NCBI RefSeq assembly: GCF_003952465.1
Contig: NZ_CP034448.1
Span: 5,619,001 to 5,683,000, forward strand
Direction: 5' to 3'
DNA from: Mesorhizobium sp. M1B.F.Ca.ET.045.04.1.1
GTDB taxonomy: Bacteria; Pseudomonadota; Alphaproteobacteria; Rhizobiales; Rhizobiaceae
Length of the DNA: 64,000 nt
Each line of letters begins with the position of its first letter. The first letter of the stretch is position 1. Shown here piece by piece: positions 23,725-32,147 of the stretch. The notes under the pieces were generated by a model. The model was not told the origin of the DNA. It did not search any database and saw only the letters and a program-made list of their open reading frames with translations. Made by a program: the position numbers and the translations under genes.

Positions 23725-23910
23725 ATGGCCAAGAAGAAATCGAGACAGGCCTTGTCCGCCATTGCCGCGGCCTCTCGAGCCGAGGCTACCGAGGCAATTT
23801 ATTTTGCCCGCAAGTGCGGCCTCACCCCTGAAGAAGCGCTGCGGATGATGCGCGAAGCGCATGAGGCATCGGAGCATAAGGCTCCGGACAGCGGAAAGCG
23901 GAAGCGCTAG
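23725..23910 (+). CDS. Small basic helical protein
   Basis: 61 residues: a lysine-rich start (MAKKKSRQ), an Ala-rich helix, then GLTPEEALRMMREAHEA and a basic end (SGKRKR). No clear ribosome site, but the A+T-rich stretch 23650-23710 could be its promoter. No family recognised. Confidence 0.55.
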   Translation: MAKKKSRQALSAIAAASRAEATEAIYFARKCGLTPEEALRMMREAHEASEHKAPDSGKRKR

Positions 23911-24085
23911 CCGTGGTGAAAGTGCTTGGCCGGTGCGGCCGCTGGCCGTCAGGGTCAAGCCTCAAACGGCTCGCTCGCTGTTCCCCACAAGCCCGTCTTC
24001 GGCCCTTTTTGGCAACTGCAAGACACGGCAAAGGTGTCAATAACAATTGATCGTCTCGGGCGGATCGTGTGTAAAAATTCTTTCC

Positions 24086-24110
24086 GGAACAACTCGCTGC
24101 CGCCGCTGTT
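24086..24110 (+). promoter_or_regulatory. Candidate EcfG promoter (one mismatch)
   Basis: GGAAC (24086-24090), 16 bases, TGTT (24107-24110), 34 bases before the DUF892 start. Confidence 0.5.
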
Positions 24111-24143
24111 GTTGGATGATCCAAACCAACAGGAGATCAACAC

Positions 24144-24656
24144 ATGGCGACGACGAAGGCGGCCTCGAAGAAGGGCCTGAACGAACTTTTCCACGACACG
24201 CTGAAGGACATCTACTTCGCCGAGAAGAAGATTCTGGCGACGCTTCCCAAGATGGCCAAGGCGGCGCAAAGCGATGACCTGAAGGCTGCCTTCGAAAAGC
24301 ATCGCGCCCAGACCGAGGAGCATGTCGCGCGCCTGGAGGAAGTGTTCGAGGTGATCGACAAGAAACCCGTCGGCAAGACCTGCGCCGCCATCATGGGCAT
24401 CACCGAGGAAGGCGCCGAGATCATGGAGGAATACAAGGGCTCGCCCTCGCTCGACGCCGGCTTGCTGGCGGCCGCGCAGGCGGTCGAGCATTATGAAATC
24501 TCGCGCTACGGCACGCTTCGGACATGGGCGTCCGAACTTGGCCTGACCGAGGCTGTCAACCTCCTCGACAAGACGCTGGGCGAAGAGAAAGAGACGGACG
24601 CAGCACTCACCGAGCTTGCCGAGTCGGCCGTCAACATAGCGGCTGAAGCGGCTTAG
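24144..24656 (+). CDS. Ferritin-like DUF892 (YciE/YciF) protein
   Basis: 170 residues, a four-helix ferritin-like fold. Start KKGLNELFHDTLKDIYFAEK carries the first metal-ligand helix; further ligands are in KHRAQTEEHVARLEEVFE and QAVEHYEISRYGTL. YciE/F family proteins are stress-induced and probably bind a di-iron centre; the reaction is unknown. AACAGGAG precedes the ATG. A near-consensus EcfG promoter is upstream. Confidence 0.92.
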   Translation: MATTKAASKKGLNELFHDTLKDIYFAEKKILATLPKMAKAAQSDDLKAAFEKHRAQTEEHVARLEEVFEVIDKKPVGKTCAAIMGITEEGAEIMEEYKGSPSLDAGLLAAAQAVEHYEISRYGTLRTWASELGLTEAVNLLDKTLGEEKETDAALTELAESAVNIAAEAA

Positions 24657-24747
24657 GGCGGAAGGCAGGGTCTTCCCTCAATTCTGTCTTCCCCGAGCCC
24701 TGGGGATTCACATCCTTGGGGCTCATGCCTGCAATTGAGATCGTCAC

Positions 24748-25113
24748 ATGGAAACGGCATTCAACCGGATGGCGGAGGCCGTCGCGCACGCCGCCGGCAA
24801 GCCTTGGGCCTTCGCTCTGTGCCTGGCATCGGTTCTGGTCTGGGGAGGAACCGGGCCGGTATTCCACTACTCGCAGACCTGGCAGCTCATCATCAACACT
24901 GGCACCACGATCATCACCTTCCTGATGGTGTTCCTGATCCAGAACACGCAGAACCGCGACGGGGCGGCTATCCAGGCAAAACTTGACGAGCTGATCCGTT
25001 CGGGCCACGCCAAGAACGACTTCATCGGTATCGAGCACCTCACGGAGGCCGAGGTCGAGGAGTTCCGGGCTCGCTGCGCTGAAGCCAAGAGAAGGCGGAT
25101 GGCCAACGTCTAG
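24748..25113 (+). CDS. Low-affinity iron permease family protein
   Basis: 121 residues with two membrane helices (KPWAFALCLASVLVWGGTG; TGTTIITFLMVFLIQNTQNR) and the conserved NTQNRDGAAIQAKLDELI segment characteristic of the bacterial Fet4-like family, then a charged C terminus. Whether it transports iron is not shown for most bacterial members. 91 bases after the DUF892 gene. Confidence 0.85.
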   Translation: METAFNRMAEAVAHAAGKPWAFALCLASVLVWGGTGPVFHYSQTWQLIINTGTTIITFLMVFLIQNTQNRDGAAIQAKLDELIRSGHAKNDFIGIEHLTEAEVEEFRARCAEAKRRRMANV

Positions 25114-25265
25114 GGCTTCCGAGCCAAGCCTCAGGAGGCATCCAAGTGCGAACCTCAGCATGTCACTCGGCTCGCCGCGGCGGAGGATGGGAGGAACCGG
25201 CCTGACAAAGCGAAGACCGGGTTGCTTGGCCGTTGTGCGAATCCCCCAGGGCGCTGCGGCGGCTG

Positions 25266-25571
25266 TTATGTCGGCTTGTCGACCAGCGGAGTTTTCTGCT
25301 TCGGCGGAACGTAGGGCGTCACCAGCCGTAAGATGTCCATGTTCACCGTCACCGGCACACCCAGATTCACCGTCACCAGATCGCCGTCAATGTGAGTGAC
25401 GTCGCCGATTAGTTCCATCGGCTGGCCTTTCTTTGCCTGTGACGTGCGGTCGACGATCGAGTGCGGGAAGCCATAGGATGGGATCGAGACGCTGACACGG
25501 TCTTCTGTGACGCGCCGACGCACGGTTGCGGTGATGGCGACCTCGTCGCCAATGTTGATACCCTTCGCCAT
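25266..25571 (-). CDS. Hypothetical beta-rich protein
   Basis: 101 residues from the ATG at 25571. It reads as a small all-beta protein (GDEVAITATVRRRVTEDRVSV, IGDVTHIDGDLVTVNLG, VTVNMDILRLVTPYVPP), perhaps an SH3- or OB-like barrel. No signal peptide. No strong ribosome site. Function unknown. Confidence 0.65.
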   Translation of the reverse strand: MAKGINIGDEVAITATVRRRVTEDRVSVSIPSYGFPHSIVDRTSQAKKGQPMELIGDVTHIDGDLVTVNLGVPVTVNMDILRLVTPYVPPKQKTPLVDKPT

Positions 25572-25931
25572 ATCACGAGTCTGGCGCGGCAAGAGGCTTC
25601 GTCAAGAATTAGCTGAAACTAATACAGGAAAGTGAGTGGTCGGCCTTGAAAGCCGGCGGCCCAGCGGCTCTTTGGAGGGGGACTCGGGGGCGCCGCTGAG
25701 CCTAACCGACAGCTGGGGTAGAGCCGCCGGCTGGCACGCTATTATAATCCTTTTTTATTAGCCGCAGCTAATTTATTTATTGAAAGGCTCTTGCCCCATC
25801 CGCCCCTGGGTAGGAGTGCGGCCGATCCTGCGCGCCGGGAACCGGTGCCGCTGCAAGGCAAACTTCAAACGGGTTGGTTCTGCCTCGAAGAAGTGTGGAC
25901 CAGGCATCACGGCTGAAACGCCTTGGGCAAC
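25572..25931. other. Gene-free region
   Basis: 360 bases without a supported gene. An A+T-rich patch at 25740-25785 includes the hairpin ATTAGC-CGCA-GCTAAT (25759-25774), a possible transcript end between the two minus-strand genes. Confidence 0.5.
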
Positions 25932-26948
25932 TCAACCCCTCCGCCGCCAAACCTGCGAGACCAGCAGCGTGATCAGACTGCTGAAGACGATCCAACCGCG
26001 AACCTCGCTGTCGGAGACCGCGGACCGCGAGCCGGCCGTGGACCCGCGCTGAACCTGCTGGGCTGATCGATTCCGAGACGGCGCCACTAGCGGCGCGAGG
26101 TCCTGCCGGCTGCCGCTCCGTACCGAATAAGCTCGGGTGATCTCGGCGCCGAAGAAAAAAATCTGGGCCGAGTAGTAGACCCAGACCAGCACCACCATCA
26201 GCGCGCCGGCAGCGCCATAGGAGGTGGCGATGGCGCTGGTGCCGATATACCAGCCGATGAGCGATTTGCCGATGGTGAACAGCAGCGCGGTGACGACCGA
26301 ACCGACCGCGACGTCGCGCCATTTGAGCCTGCGGTCCGGCAGGACCTTGTAGATCGCCGAGAAGAGCAGCGCGATCAGCACGAAGGAGACAATGGTGTTG
26401 ACGGCGCTGACGATCAACTCGCCGAACGGTAGGCGTTCGTTGATATACTCGCTCAACGCCGAGATCGCGGTGCTTGCGGCGAGCGACACCAGAAGCATGA
26501 AACCAAGAGCCGCCACCAGGCCGAGGCTCGCCGCCCTCGCCCGCACCAGGCGCGAAAGCGAAACGCCGTCGGGTTTGACCTTCCAGATTTGGTTCAGCGA
26601 CTGCTGCATCTCGCCGAAGACGCCCGAGGCGGTGACAAGCAGCGCGATCAACCCGACGATGGTGGCAAGTGTGCTGGACCCGCGATGCGAGGCGGTCTCG
26701 ATCGTCGCCTTGAGGAGATCGGCGCTCTGCGGTCCCATCACGCCCGAGAACTCGGCCGAGAGCGCGAGCTGGGCGGCGTCGTTGCCGATCACGATACCGG
26801 CGATCGCCACGACGATCAGAAGGATCGGCGCCAGCGAGGTCGTGGCATAGAAGGCCATCGCCGCGCCATGGCTCAGGGCGTTGTCGCTAAGGTAGCCGGC
26901 GACGCCCTCCTTCAGCAGGACCCAGGCTTCGTGGAACCAGCGCCGCAT
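25932..26948 (-). CDS. YihY/BrkB-family membrane protein
   Basis: 338 residues with six membrane helices and the YihY landmarks: ALSHGAAMAFYATTSLAPIL near residue 30, GSSTLATIVGLIALLVTASG, MQQSLNQIWKV, and SYGAAGALMVVLVWVYYSAQ before FFGAEITRAY. The family was once called RNase BN but is now regarded as inner-membrane proteins of unknown transport or envelope function. A GTG at 26957 is an alternative start. A stray copy of bases near its 5' end occurs at 27898-27942. Confidence 0.9.
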   Translation of the reverse strand: MRRWFHEAWVLLKEGVAGYLSDNALSHGAAMAFYATTSLAPILLIVVAIAGIVIGNDAAQLALSAEFSGVMGPQSADLLKATIETASHRGSSTLATIVGLIALLVTASGVFGEMQQSLNQIWKVKPDGVSLSRLVRARAASLGLVAALGFMLLVSLAASTAISALSEYINERLPFGELIVSAVNTIVSFVLIALLFSAIYKVLPDRRLKWRDVAVGSVVTALLFTIGKSLIGWYIGTSAIATSYGAAGALMVVLVWVYYSAQIFFFGAEITRAYSVRSGSRQDLAPLVAPSRNRSAQQVQRGSTAGSRSAVSDSEVRGWIVFSSLITLLVSQVWRRRG

Positions 26949-28657
26949 ATCTATCACCGTCTACCCCGGACGGGAGATGCAAGTTCGGATACTGGACGTT
27001 CTGCCATGCGTTGCCCACGCCCGAATTCGAGCGGGCCGGGTGGGACAAGAGCTCGGCTGCCCTTTTCGTTGGCCAGGGTATGAAGCCGGAAAAACCACCC
27101 TGTTCTCTTTGCCACCAGGTCCGGCTGACGCGGCCCGCCGAGGTCAATTCGGCAACGGCCTGATGGTTCCGCACTTCGGGACCGGGAGATCGGGCTATAC
27201 GGCAGAGCATGCCGACCCCCGTGTCCAGGCACGAAAAACCGCCCCGGATGGGAGAAACCGGGGCGGCAATTGTGGAAGGTAGTTCGGGTGTCCGGGACTA
27301 CCAGACAGTAACTCGCCTGGCCTTGAAAAGTTTCGAGCCAGGCCCGACCCGGCGTTCTATTTTGGCGTCTGCGGTGGCAACTCGCCCGGCTTGATTATCG
27401 GCATCTGGCTGTTGTCGGCCGGCGGAACGGTGGCGTTCTTGTCGCCGGTGGGCGGCGGTTTCAGCACTGCACCAGACAGTAACTCGCCTGGCCTTGAAAA
27501 GTTTCGAGCCAGGCCCGACCCGGCCGTTCTATTTGCGGCCGGGGCCCGACCCGGGCGTTCTTGAAAAATACGTCGCCCTAGAGCGTATCGGAACGCGGCG
27601 CTCTGTCCGGGTCAAGCCGGTTCGCGATCACTCGGGCCCACCCGAAAACGCCCGGGCCCGCAAGAGCGCCAGAGCGATGGTGCCGGCCGTCGGTGTATGC
27701 TCGACCCCCCGGATCCCGACAGGCATGAATATCCCGAGGATGCGGCCGACCTTCGTCGCCCACCTCAAGGAAAAGAACCCGTTATCGAAGCCAAGGATCC
27801 GGCGACAGCCGAGGCCTGCGGGTTCGCGACCGGTCCATTAGAGGTAGAGCACGGGCCCCAGTCGGAAACAGCCATACGGCGCCACCGTTGCAGCCCCTCA
27901 GGGCGTTGTCGCTAGGTAGCCGGCGACGCCCTCCTTCAGCACGCAAAAAACCGCGCCTTAGAAAGGGAAGCGTGACGTTGGGGCAGGTAGCTAGCGCGCC
28001 TCCGAATTAATTCTTTCCGGACTCGAGGCCTGTCCGCTACCCGCCGGTACGGGATGATATCGCAGAATCCATTCGGCCAAGCATCCGGTCAGCAGGTCCT
28101 CGGAAGCCAATAACCTGAGTGGTTCGCCCGGGGTTTTCAGGTATCCGCCACGACCCGAATTCGAGCGGGTCCGTGCGAGAGATGGGACATAGAGGCCGGC
28201 TGCAACACACTGCCCTATTCGCTTGGCCCACGAGGTTCCATACAAACCAAGGCAGAAAAGAACCACCCTGTTCTTTTGCCCAACACATGATCCCTGGCTG
28301 GCGTTCGAGCGCCCCGCACGCCAGGTCATTCAATTCGGCCAATCGGAGAAAATTGCTTGGGTGTCCGCACTCGAAAAGACCCCGCGAGCGAGACTACGTG
28401 GCGTCACTAAAAAATTCCACGGCGCAACAGGCATCATCGGGGAACAAACGAGCCCGCGAAACAGCACCCGGGTCGGTGCAGGCCCACGGAAAGATCGAGG
28501 ATTGCCGAACCGCCGGATCGACAGTGGGAAAGAAGAGCCGTCGGGATGCCGAATCGTCAATGCGCGGCAATTGTGGAAGGTAGTTCGGGTGTCCGGGACT
28601 ACCAGACAGTAACTCGCCTGGCCTTGAAAAGTTTCGAGCCAGGCCCGACCCGGCGTT
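26949..28657. other. Scrambled segment without a convincing gene
   Basis: 1.7 kb with many short open frames but none resembling a protein family. It contains a 45-base near-copy of the yihY 5' region (27898-27942 against 26872-26917), one 205-base exact copy of the 3' end and downstream flank of the 28658 gene, a shorter third copy at 27471-27523, and two diverged versions of one sequence (about 27005-27160 and 28150-28345; shared GAATTCGAGCGGG and AACCACCCTGTTCT). It may be decayed DNA built by local duplication, or poor-quality assembly. Confidence 0.6.
27263..27467. repeat. 205-bp exact direct repeat, copy 1
   Basis: Identical by eye to 28564-28768. It begins GCGGCAATTGTGGAAGG and ends GGCGGTTTCAGCAC. 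It carries the last 37 codons (antisense) of the gene at 28658-28978 plus the flank with the GCCTGGC/GCCAGGC hairpin. Confidence 0.9.
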
Positions 28658-28768
28658 CTATTTTGGCGTCTGCGGTGGCAACTCGCCCGGCTTGATTATC
28701 GGCATCTGGCTGTTGTCGGCCGGCGGAACGGTGGCGTTCTTGTCGCCGGTGGGCGGCGGTTTCAGCAC
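28564..28768. repeat. 205-bp exact direct repeat, copy 2 (parent)
   Basis: The copy joined to the intact gene. The hairpin GCCTGGCCTTGAAA-AG-TTTCGAGCCAGGC at 28617-28645 could terminate the minus-strand gene ending at 28658. Confidence 0.9.
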
Positions 28769-28978
28769 GCCGTTGCAACTGTCGAGCGTTTCCGACAGAT
28801 CGTTCGCGTTGGCCTGCTGCTTCTGCTGCGGGTCCTTGGTGTCGGGCTTGGCCTGGCAGTCCCCTAGTTGTTGCAGGTCGGGGATGAGCTGCTGGTCCAT
28901 CGGCTGATCGGCCGTCTGCGCCGCAGCCGGAAGCGCCGACATCAGGACGGCGGCAAGTGCGAGAAGAATTTTCTGCAT
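28658..28978 (-). CDS. Secreted Gln/Asp/Pro-rich protein, unknown function
   Basis: 106 residues with a signal peptide (MQKILLALAAVLMSALPAAA, cleavage before QTADQ). The mature part is polar and low in structure (KDPQQKQQANAND, VPPADNSQMPI) with two cysteines (GDCQAK, DSCNGV) that could pair. AGGAGG precedes the ATG. It begins 10 bases after the SDR gene, so the two form an operon. Confidence 0.75.
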   Translation of the reverse strand: MQKILLALAAVLMSALPAAAQTADQPMDQQLIPDLQQLGDCQAKPDTKDPQQKQQANANDLSETLDSCNGVLKPPPTGDKNATVPPADNSQMPIIKPGELPPQTPK

Positions 28979-28988
28979 GGGATCCTCC

Positions 28989-29975
28989 TCATGAGTAACC
29001 CCCGATGATCGGCAGGATCTCGCCGGTGATGTAGCTGGAGCATTGCGGCGAGGCTAAAAACACATAGGCCGGCGCGATCTCCTCTGGCTGGGCGGGCCGC
29101 TTCATCGGCGTCTTGGCGCCGAACTGCGCGACGTCCTCGGCCTTCTTCTCCGACGGGTTGAGCGGCGTCCAGACCGGGCCCGGTGCCACCGCGTTGACGC
29201 GGATGCCCCTGCCTATGAGGTTGCCGGAAAGCGCCCGGGTGAAGGCGTGGATGCCGCCTTTGGTCATCGAATAATCGACCAGGTCCTTCGAGCCCTCGAT
29301 GCCGGTGACGGAGCCGGTGTTGACGATCGCCGAGCCCGGCTTCATGTGCGGCACGGCTTCCTGCGCCATATGGAAATAGCCATAAAGGTTGGTCTTCAGC
29401 GTGGTATCGAAATGCTGCTCGGTGAGGTCGACGAAATCGGCTGAATGCACCTGGAAGGCGGCGTTGTTGACAAGCACGTCCAGCTTGCCCAACCCCTTCA
29501 CTGTCTGTTCCACCGCCTTGCGGCAGAAGGTCCGTTTGGAAACATCGCCGCGAAGCGTGACGCAGCGCCTGCCTTCGGCCTCTACCGCTGCTTTCGTCGC
29601 TTTGGCGTCGCGATCCTCGCTGAGATAGACGATGGCTACATCGGCGCCTTCGCGTGCGAAGAGCACAGCGACAGCGCGGCCGATGCCGGAATCGCCGCCG
29701 GTGATCAGCGCGACCTTGCCTACGAGCTTGCCCGAACCCTGCCAGAACGGCGCATCGTAGAGGGGCGCCGGCACGATCGCCCATTCCTCGCCGGGCTTTG
29801 CATGGTGCTGCTTCGGGAACGGCGGCACCGGATATTCGCGCGCGCCGGCCTGCATGGGGCCGTGCGATTTGCCGTTGGGCTTTGCGCGATCGGTGGCATC
29901 GACCTTGCGCTGCACGCTGCGCTGCCGGCTCGCCGTCTGCGCGCTGTCGGACTTCGTTCGAGTGTCGGTCGGCAT
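28989..29975 (-). CDS. Short-chain dehydrogenase with N-terminal extension (YghA-like)
   Basis: 328 residues. A polar 85-residue extension (PVPPFPKQHHAKPGEEW) precedes a classical SDR: ITGGDSGIGRAVA cofactor loop, NNAA, SIVNT-type serine region (AIVNTGSVTGI), and YSMTKGG with the catalytic Tyr and Lys. The extension and the ending PIIGGYS are typical of the YghA/GsiB-like stress SDR group. AAGGAG precedes the ATG at 29975. Substrate unknown. Confidence 0.9.
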   Translation of the reverse strand: MPTDTRTKSDSAQTASRQRSVQRKVDATDRAKPNGKSHGPMQAGAREYPVPPFPKQHHAKPGEEWAIVPAPLYDAPFWQGSGKLVGKVALITGGDSGIGRAVAVLFAREGADVAIVYLSEDRDAKATKAAVEAEGRRCVTLRGDVSKRTFCRKAVEQTVKGLGKLDVLVNNAAFQVHSADFVDLTEQHFDTTLKTNLYGYFHMAQEAVPHMKPGSAIVNTGSVTGIEGSKDLVDYSMTKGGIHAFTRALSGNLIGRGIRVNAVAPGPVWTPLNPSEKKAEDVAQFGAKTPMKRPAQPEEIAPAYVFLASPQCSSYITGEILPIIGGYS

Positions 29976-30145
29976 CGCCATCTCCTTCTCGATAGACAAC
30001 GCATGCCGGTGGAAAAGGTTGGCTTTCGTCGGGTCGGCCTTGGCCGCGCAGCCAAGACGCGCACTACATCAAAGTTAAATGCGGGCGATCGCCATAGTTG
30101 CTAGTCGATCGTTGTTTTGGGGGGACTCTGCAGCAGGAGAGTTCC

Positions 30146-30322
30146 ATGGACTTTCGAAATCTGATCGGCAAGCTCTCGACGGCATTTGTGCGCCAGCGTG
30201 CCGCCGTGACAATCGCCCCTCTTCGGCCGATCCGGGCCTCGCTCGCCAACGTGCCGCTGAGGGTGCGTCCGCGCCCGCCCCACCTTCCGGCGCCGCCCAT
30301 CCGGCCGGCGAGCAATATGTAG
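30146..30322 (+). CDS. Possible small basic protein
   Basis: 58 residues after AGCAGGAGAG, reading MDFRNLIGKLSTAFVRQRAA then an Arg/Pro-rich tail. The ribosome site is good, but composition is odd and another frame is open here. Kept as a tentative gene. Confidence 0.35.
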   Translation: MDFRNLIGKLSTAFVRQRAAVTIAPLRPIRASLANVPLRVRPRPPHLPAPPIRPASNM

Positions 30323-30411
30323 CTCGCGCCCCTGCAGTTGCCTTGGTCGACCGGATGCAACCGGCCGGCGGCATCTTCGTTTATGGCGATCCCAACTCTG
30401 GTGGTGGCAAC

Positions 30412-30522
30412 ATGAAATCCTTTCGGACGACCAATCCCGTTTTCATCCTGGCGGCGGTGATGCTGACCGCGGTGCCCTTCGTCGGCCTCGCCTGGCGTGT
30501 TCATGAATGGCTTGGATGGTGA
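30412..30522 (+). CDS. 36-residue single-pass membrane peptide
   Basis: MKSFRTTNPVFILAAVMLTA then FVGLAWRVHEWLGW: one membrane helix and an aromatic C terminus. Immediately precedes the DUF982 gene. Translation is supported only by a weak GGTGG site. Confidence 0.5.
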   Translation: MKSFRTTNPVFILAAVMLTAVPFVGLAWRVHEWLGW

Positions 30523-30528
30523 CGAAAA

Positions 30529-30831
30529 ATGAGCCGGTTCCTGCCGCTCACTATCCGCTTCGTCAACGGCGGCTCGATGGTGGTTTCATCGATTGCCGAT
30601 GCAAGGAAGGCGCTGGAGGGAAGCTGGAAAAACAAGGAGGCGCCGGACTATCTCGCGGCGTCGCGGCTGGTGGACGACGCCATTGCGGGCATCTGCCGGC
30701 CGGCTGTTGCTTTCGCCGCCTTCAAGAAGGCGGCCGCGCAACAGGGCCTGTTGAAACCGGTCGATCCCAGCGCCGCGCTCTCCATGCTCGACCAGATTTC
30801 GTCGCGCGACCGCAAGAAGCCGCCAGGCTAG
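30529..30831 (+). CDS. DUF982-family protein
   Basis: 100 residues: LPLTIRFVNGGSMVVSSIAD then DARKALEGSW, the beta-hairpin-helix start typical of DUF982, followed by a conserved helical part (AASRLVDDAIAG, AFAAFKKAAAQQGLL). DUF982 proteins are small rhizobial proteins of unknown function. Six bases after the 36-residue gene. Confidence 0.82.
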   Translation: MSRFLPLTIRFVNGGSMVVSSIADARKALEGSWKNKEAPDYLAASRLVDDAIAGICRPAVAFAAFKKAAAQQGLLKPVDPSAALSMLDQISSRDRKKPPG

Positions 30832-30838
30832 ATTGTTT

Positions 30839-30915
30839 TGACGCAATTCCGGACGGAGGCTACGGCGAAGTCACCGAGCCCAACCGTTACACACTTTTCC
30901 TGAAATGCTCTGAAG
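30839..30915. repeat. Dispersed repeat, family D
   Basis: GCAATTCCGGACGGA, then CCGTTACACACTTTTCCTG and ATGCTCT: the same blocks are at 40451-40497, and a diverged reverse copy at about 33605-33660. Confidence 0.7.
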
Positions 30916-30922
30916 CGCGCCC

Positions 30923-31642
30923 TCACCTCGGCTCGTTGTTCATGCTGAGATAGGTCGGGTCGAATTCCGCGATCGCGACGAGACGCTCCCAGTCGAGGAT
31001 CGCGACCATGTGGTTGACCCAGCTGATCACGTTCATGCGCCGCAGCGTGCCGATGACCCTGTTCATGTGCACGACCGAGAGTCCGAGCACATCGGCGAGC
31101 ACAGCCTGCGACAGCGGCAGATGGAAGCTCATGCCATGGGTTTTCTTCACGACCTGAAGCCTGACGAACAACTCGCAGATGAGATGCGCCAGATGCGAGG
31201 TCTTGGAGCGGCGCCCCATGGCCACGATCCACTCGCGGTGGATGGCGCCGTCGACAAGCGTGTCCAGCCACAACAGCCTGGTCAGATGCGGCGCCTGCTC
31301 GGTTATTGCACGCAGCTTGCCGTGATCGGCTGCCACCACATGACAGGGCGAGAGCGCGATGATGCCATGGTCCATGGTCTTCAGAAGAAAGGCATGGAGG
31401 TCGACGAAATCGCCTGCCACTTGCAGTGAGGTGAACTGCCGCCCGCCGTCCTCGAGTACCTTGTAGCGTGCGGCGAGCCCGTCCACGATGAGCGTGCTGG
31501 AGGTGGGCCTCGACCCTTCCTGGACGATATCCTCGCCGGTGACGAAATATTTCTCGACCGACATTGCGCCGCTCAACAAGCCCTTCTCTTCGTCCGAAAG
31601 GGCATCGTGCTGGCCAAGGTTGAGAAACAGGGATTCCAGCAT
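30923..31642 (-). CDS. Crp/Fnr-family transcriptional regulator
   Basis: 239 residues from the ATG at 31642 (an ATG at 31663 is an alternative). Cyclic-nucleotide-binding-type barrel in the first half (YFVTGEDIVQEGSRP, DFVDLHAFLL) and a winged HTH near the C terminus (LPLSQAVLADVLGLSVVHMN). It lacks the N-terminal cysteine cluster of Fnr, so it does not carry an iron-sulfur sensor of that kind. This type is common in Rhizobiales; the target genes are not evident. Confidence 0.88.
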   Translation of the reverse strand: MLESLFLNLGQHDALSDEEKGLLSGAMSVEKYFVTGEDIVQEGSRPTSSTLIVDGLAARYKVLEDGGRQFTSLQVAGDFVDLHAFLLKTMDHGIIALSPCHVVAADHGKLRAITEQAPHLTRLLWLDTLVDGAIHREWIVAMGRRSKTSHLAHLICELFVRLQVVKKTHGMSFHLPLSQAVLADVLGLSVVHMNRVIGTLRRMNVISWVNHMVAILDWERLVAIAEFDPTYLSMNNEPR

Positions 31643-31825
31643 TCTGGCTCTTCTGTCCTCCATTCGCAAAAGCTAACGTTGGAGGGTCGGGCCGGTTGCA
31701 GACGACCGGTCATGACAGTAGCCATAACTGAGCCGACGCAGGCGGATTTCCCTTCAGAACCAGCCTCTTGGACAATGATCGCGGCGGTGAACTGGACGTC
31801 AAAACTGCCGGGGATCGTAGTACCG

Positions 31826-32101
31826 ATGGAACGCTTCTGCTTCGACTTGTACAACACCGAACACCCAGATCGACGCCGAAGGACAACTTCTTCCCACCCC
31901 GAGCGGGCCGGGGTGGAAGGGTTGCGGATCCTGCAGGATGTCGCGCCCGACGAAATACCGGGGCGATCGTCTCAAGATCGCCGTCAAAGCGCGGAACGAA
32001 AAAAGAGACCAGATGTTCGAGGCGTCCCTACACTCGATTCCGCCCGGTTCGAACATCGCAAGGCGTCGGCCGAGCGAAACCCTTTCCGCGTGCGGTCATA
32101 G
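31826..32101 (+). pseudogene. DUF6894-like gene with several frameshifts
   Basis: Starts MERFCFDLYNTEH, the DUF6894 opening, but the family sequence continues only by changing frame about four times: QIDAEGQLLPTP, then ERAGVEGLRILQDVA, then GDRLKIAVKARNEK, then FEASL and TLDSARFEHR. Each shift needs a single base. Either a decayed gene or a stretch of poor sequence. The rest of the 505-base gap 31643-32147 holds nothing recognisable. Confidence 0.6.
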
Positions 32102-32147
32102 CAACCATACTCGGCCTCCGCCGTTCCGCCTGCCGGAGGCAAAAAAC

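Noticed and set aside
28119..28612. Two overlapping open frames of 129-154 codons in the scrambled segment
   Set aside because: No family resemblance, no ribosome site, and they cross the duplicated 205-base repeat.
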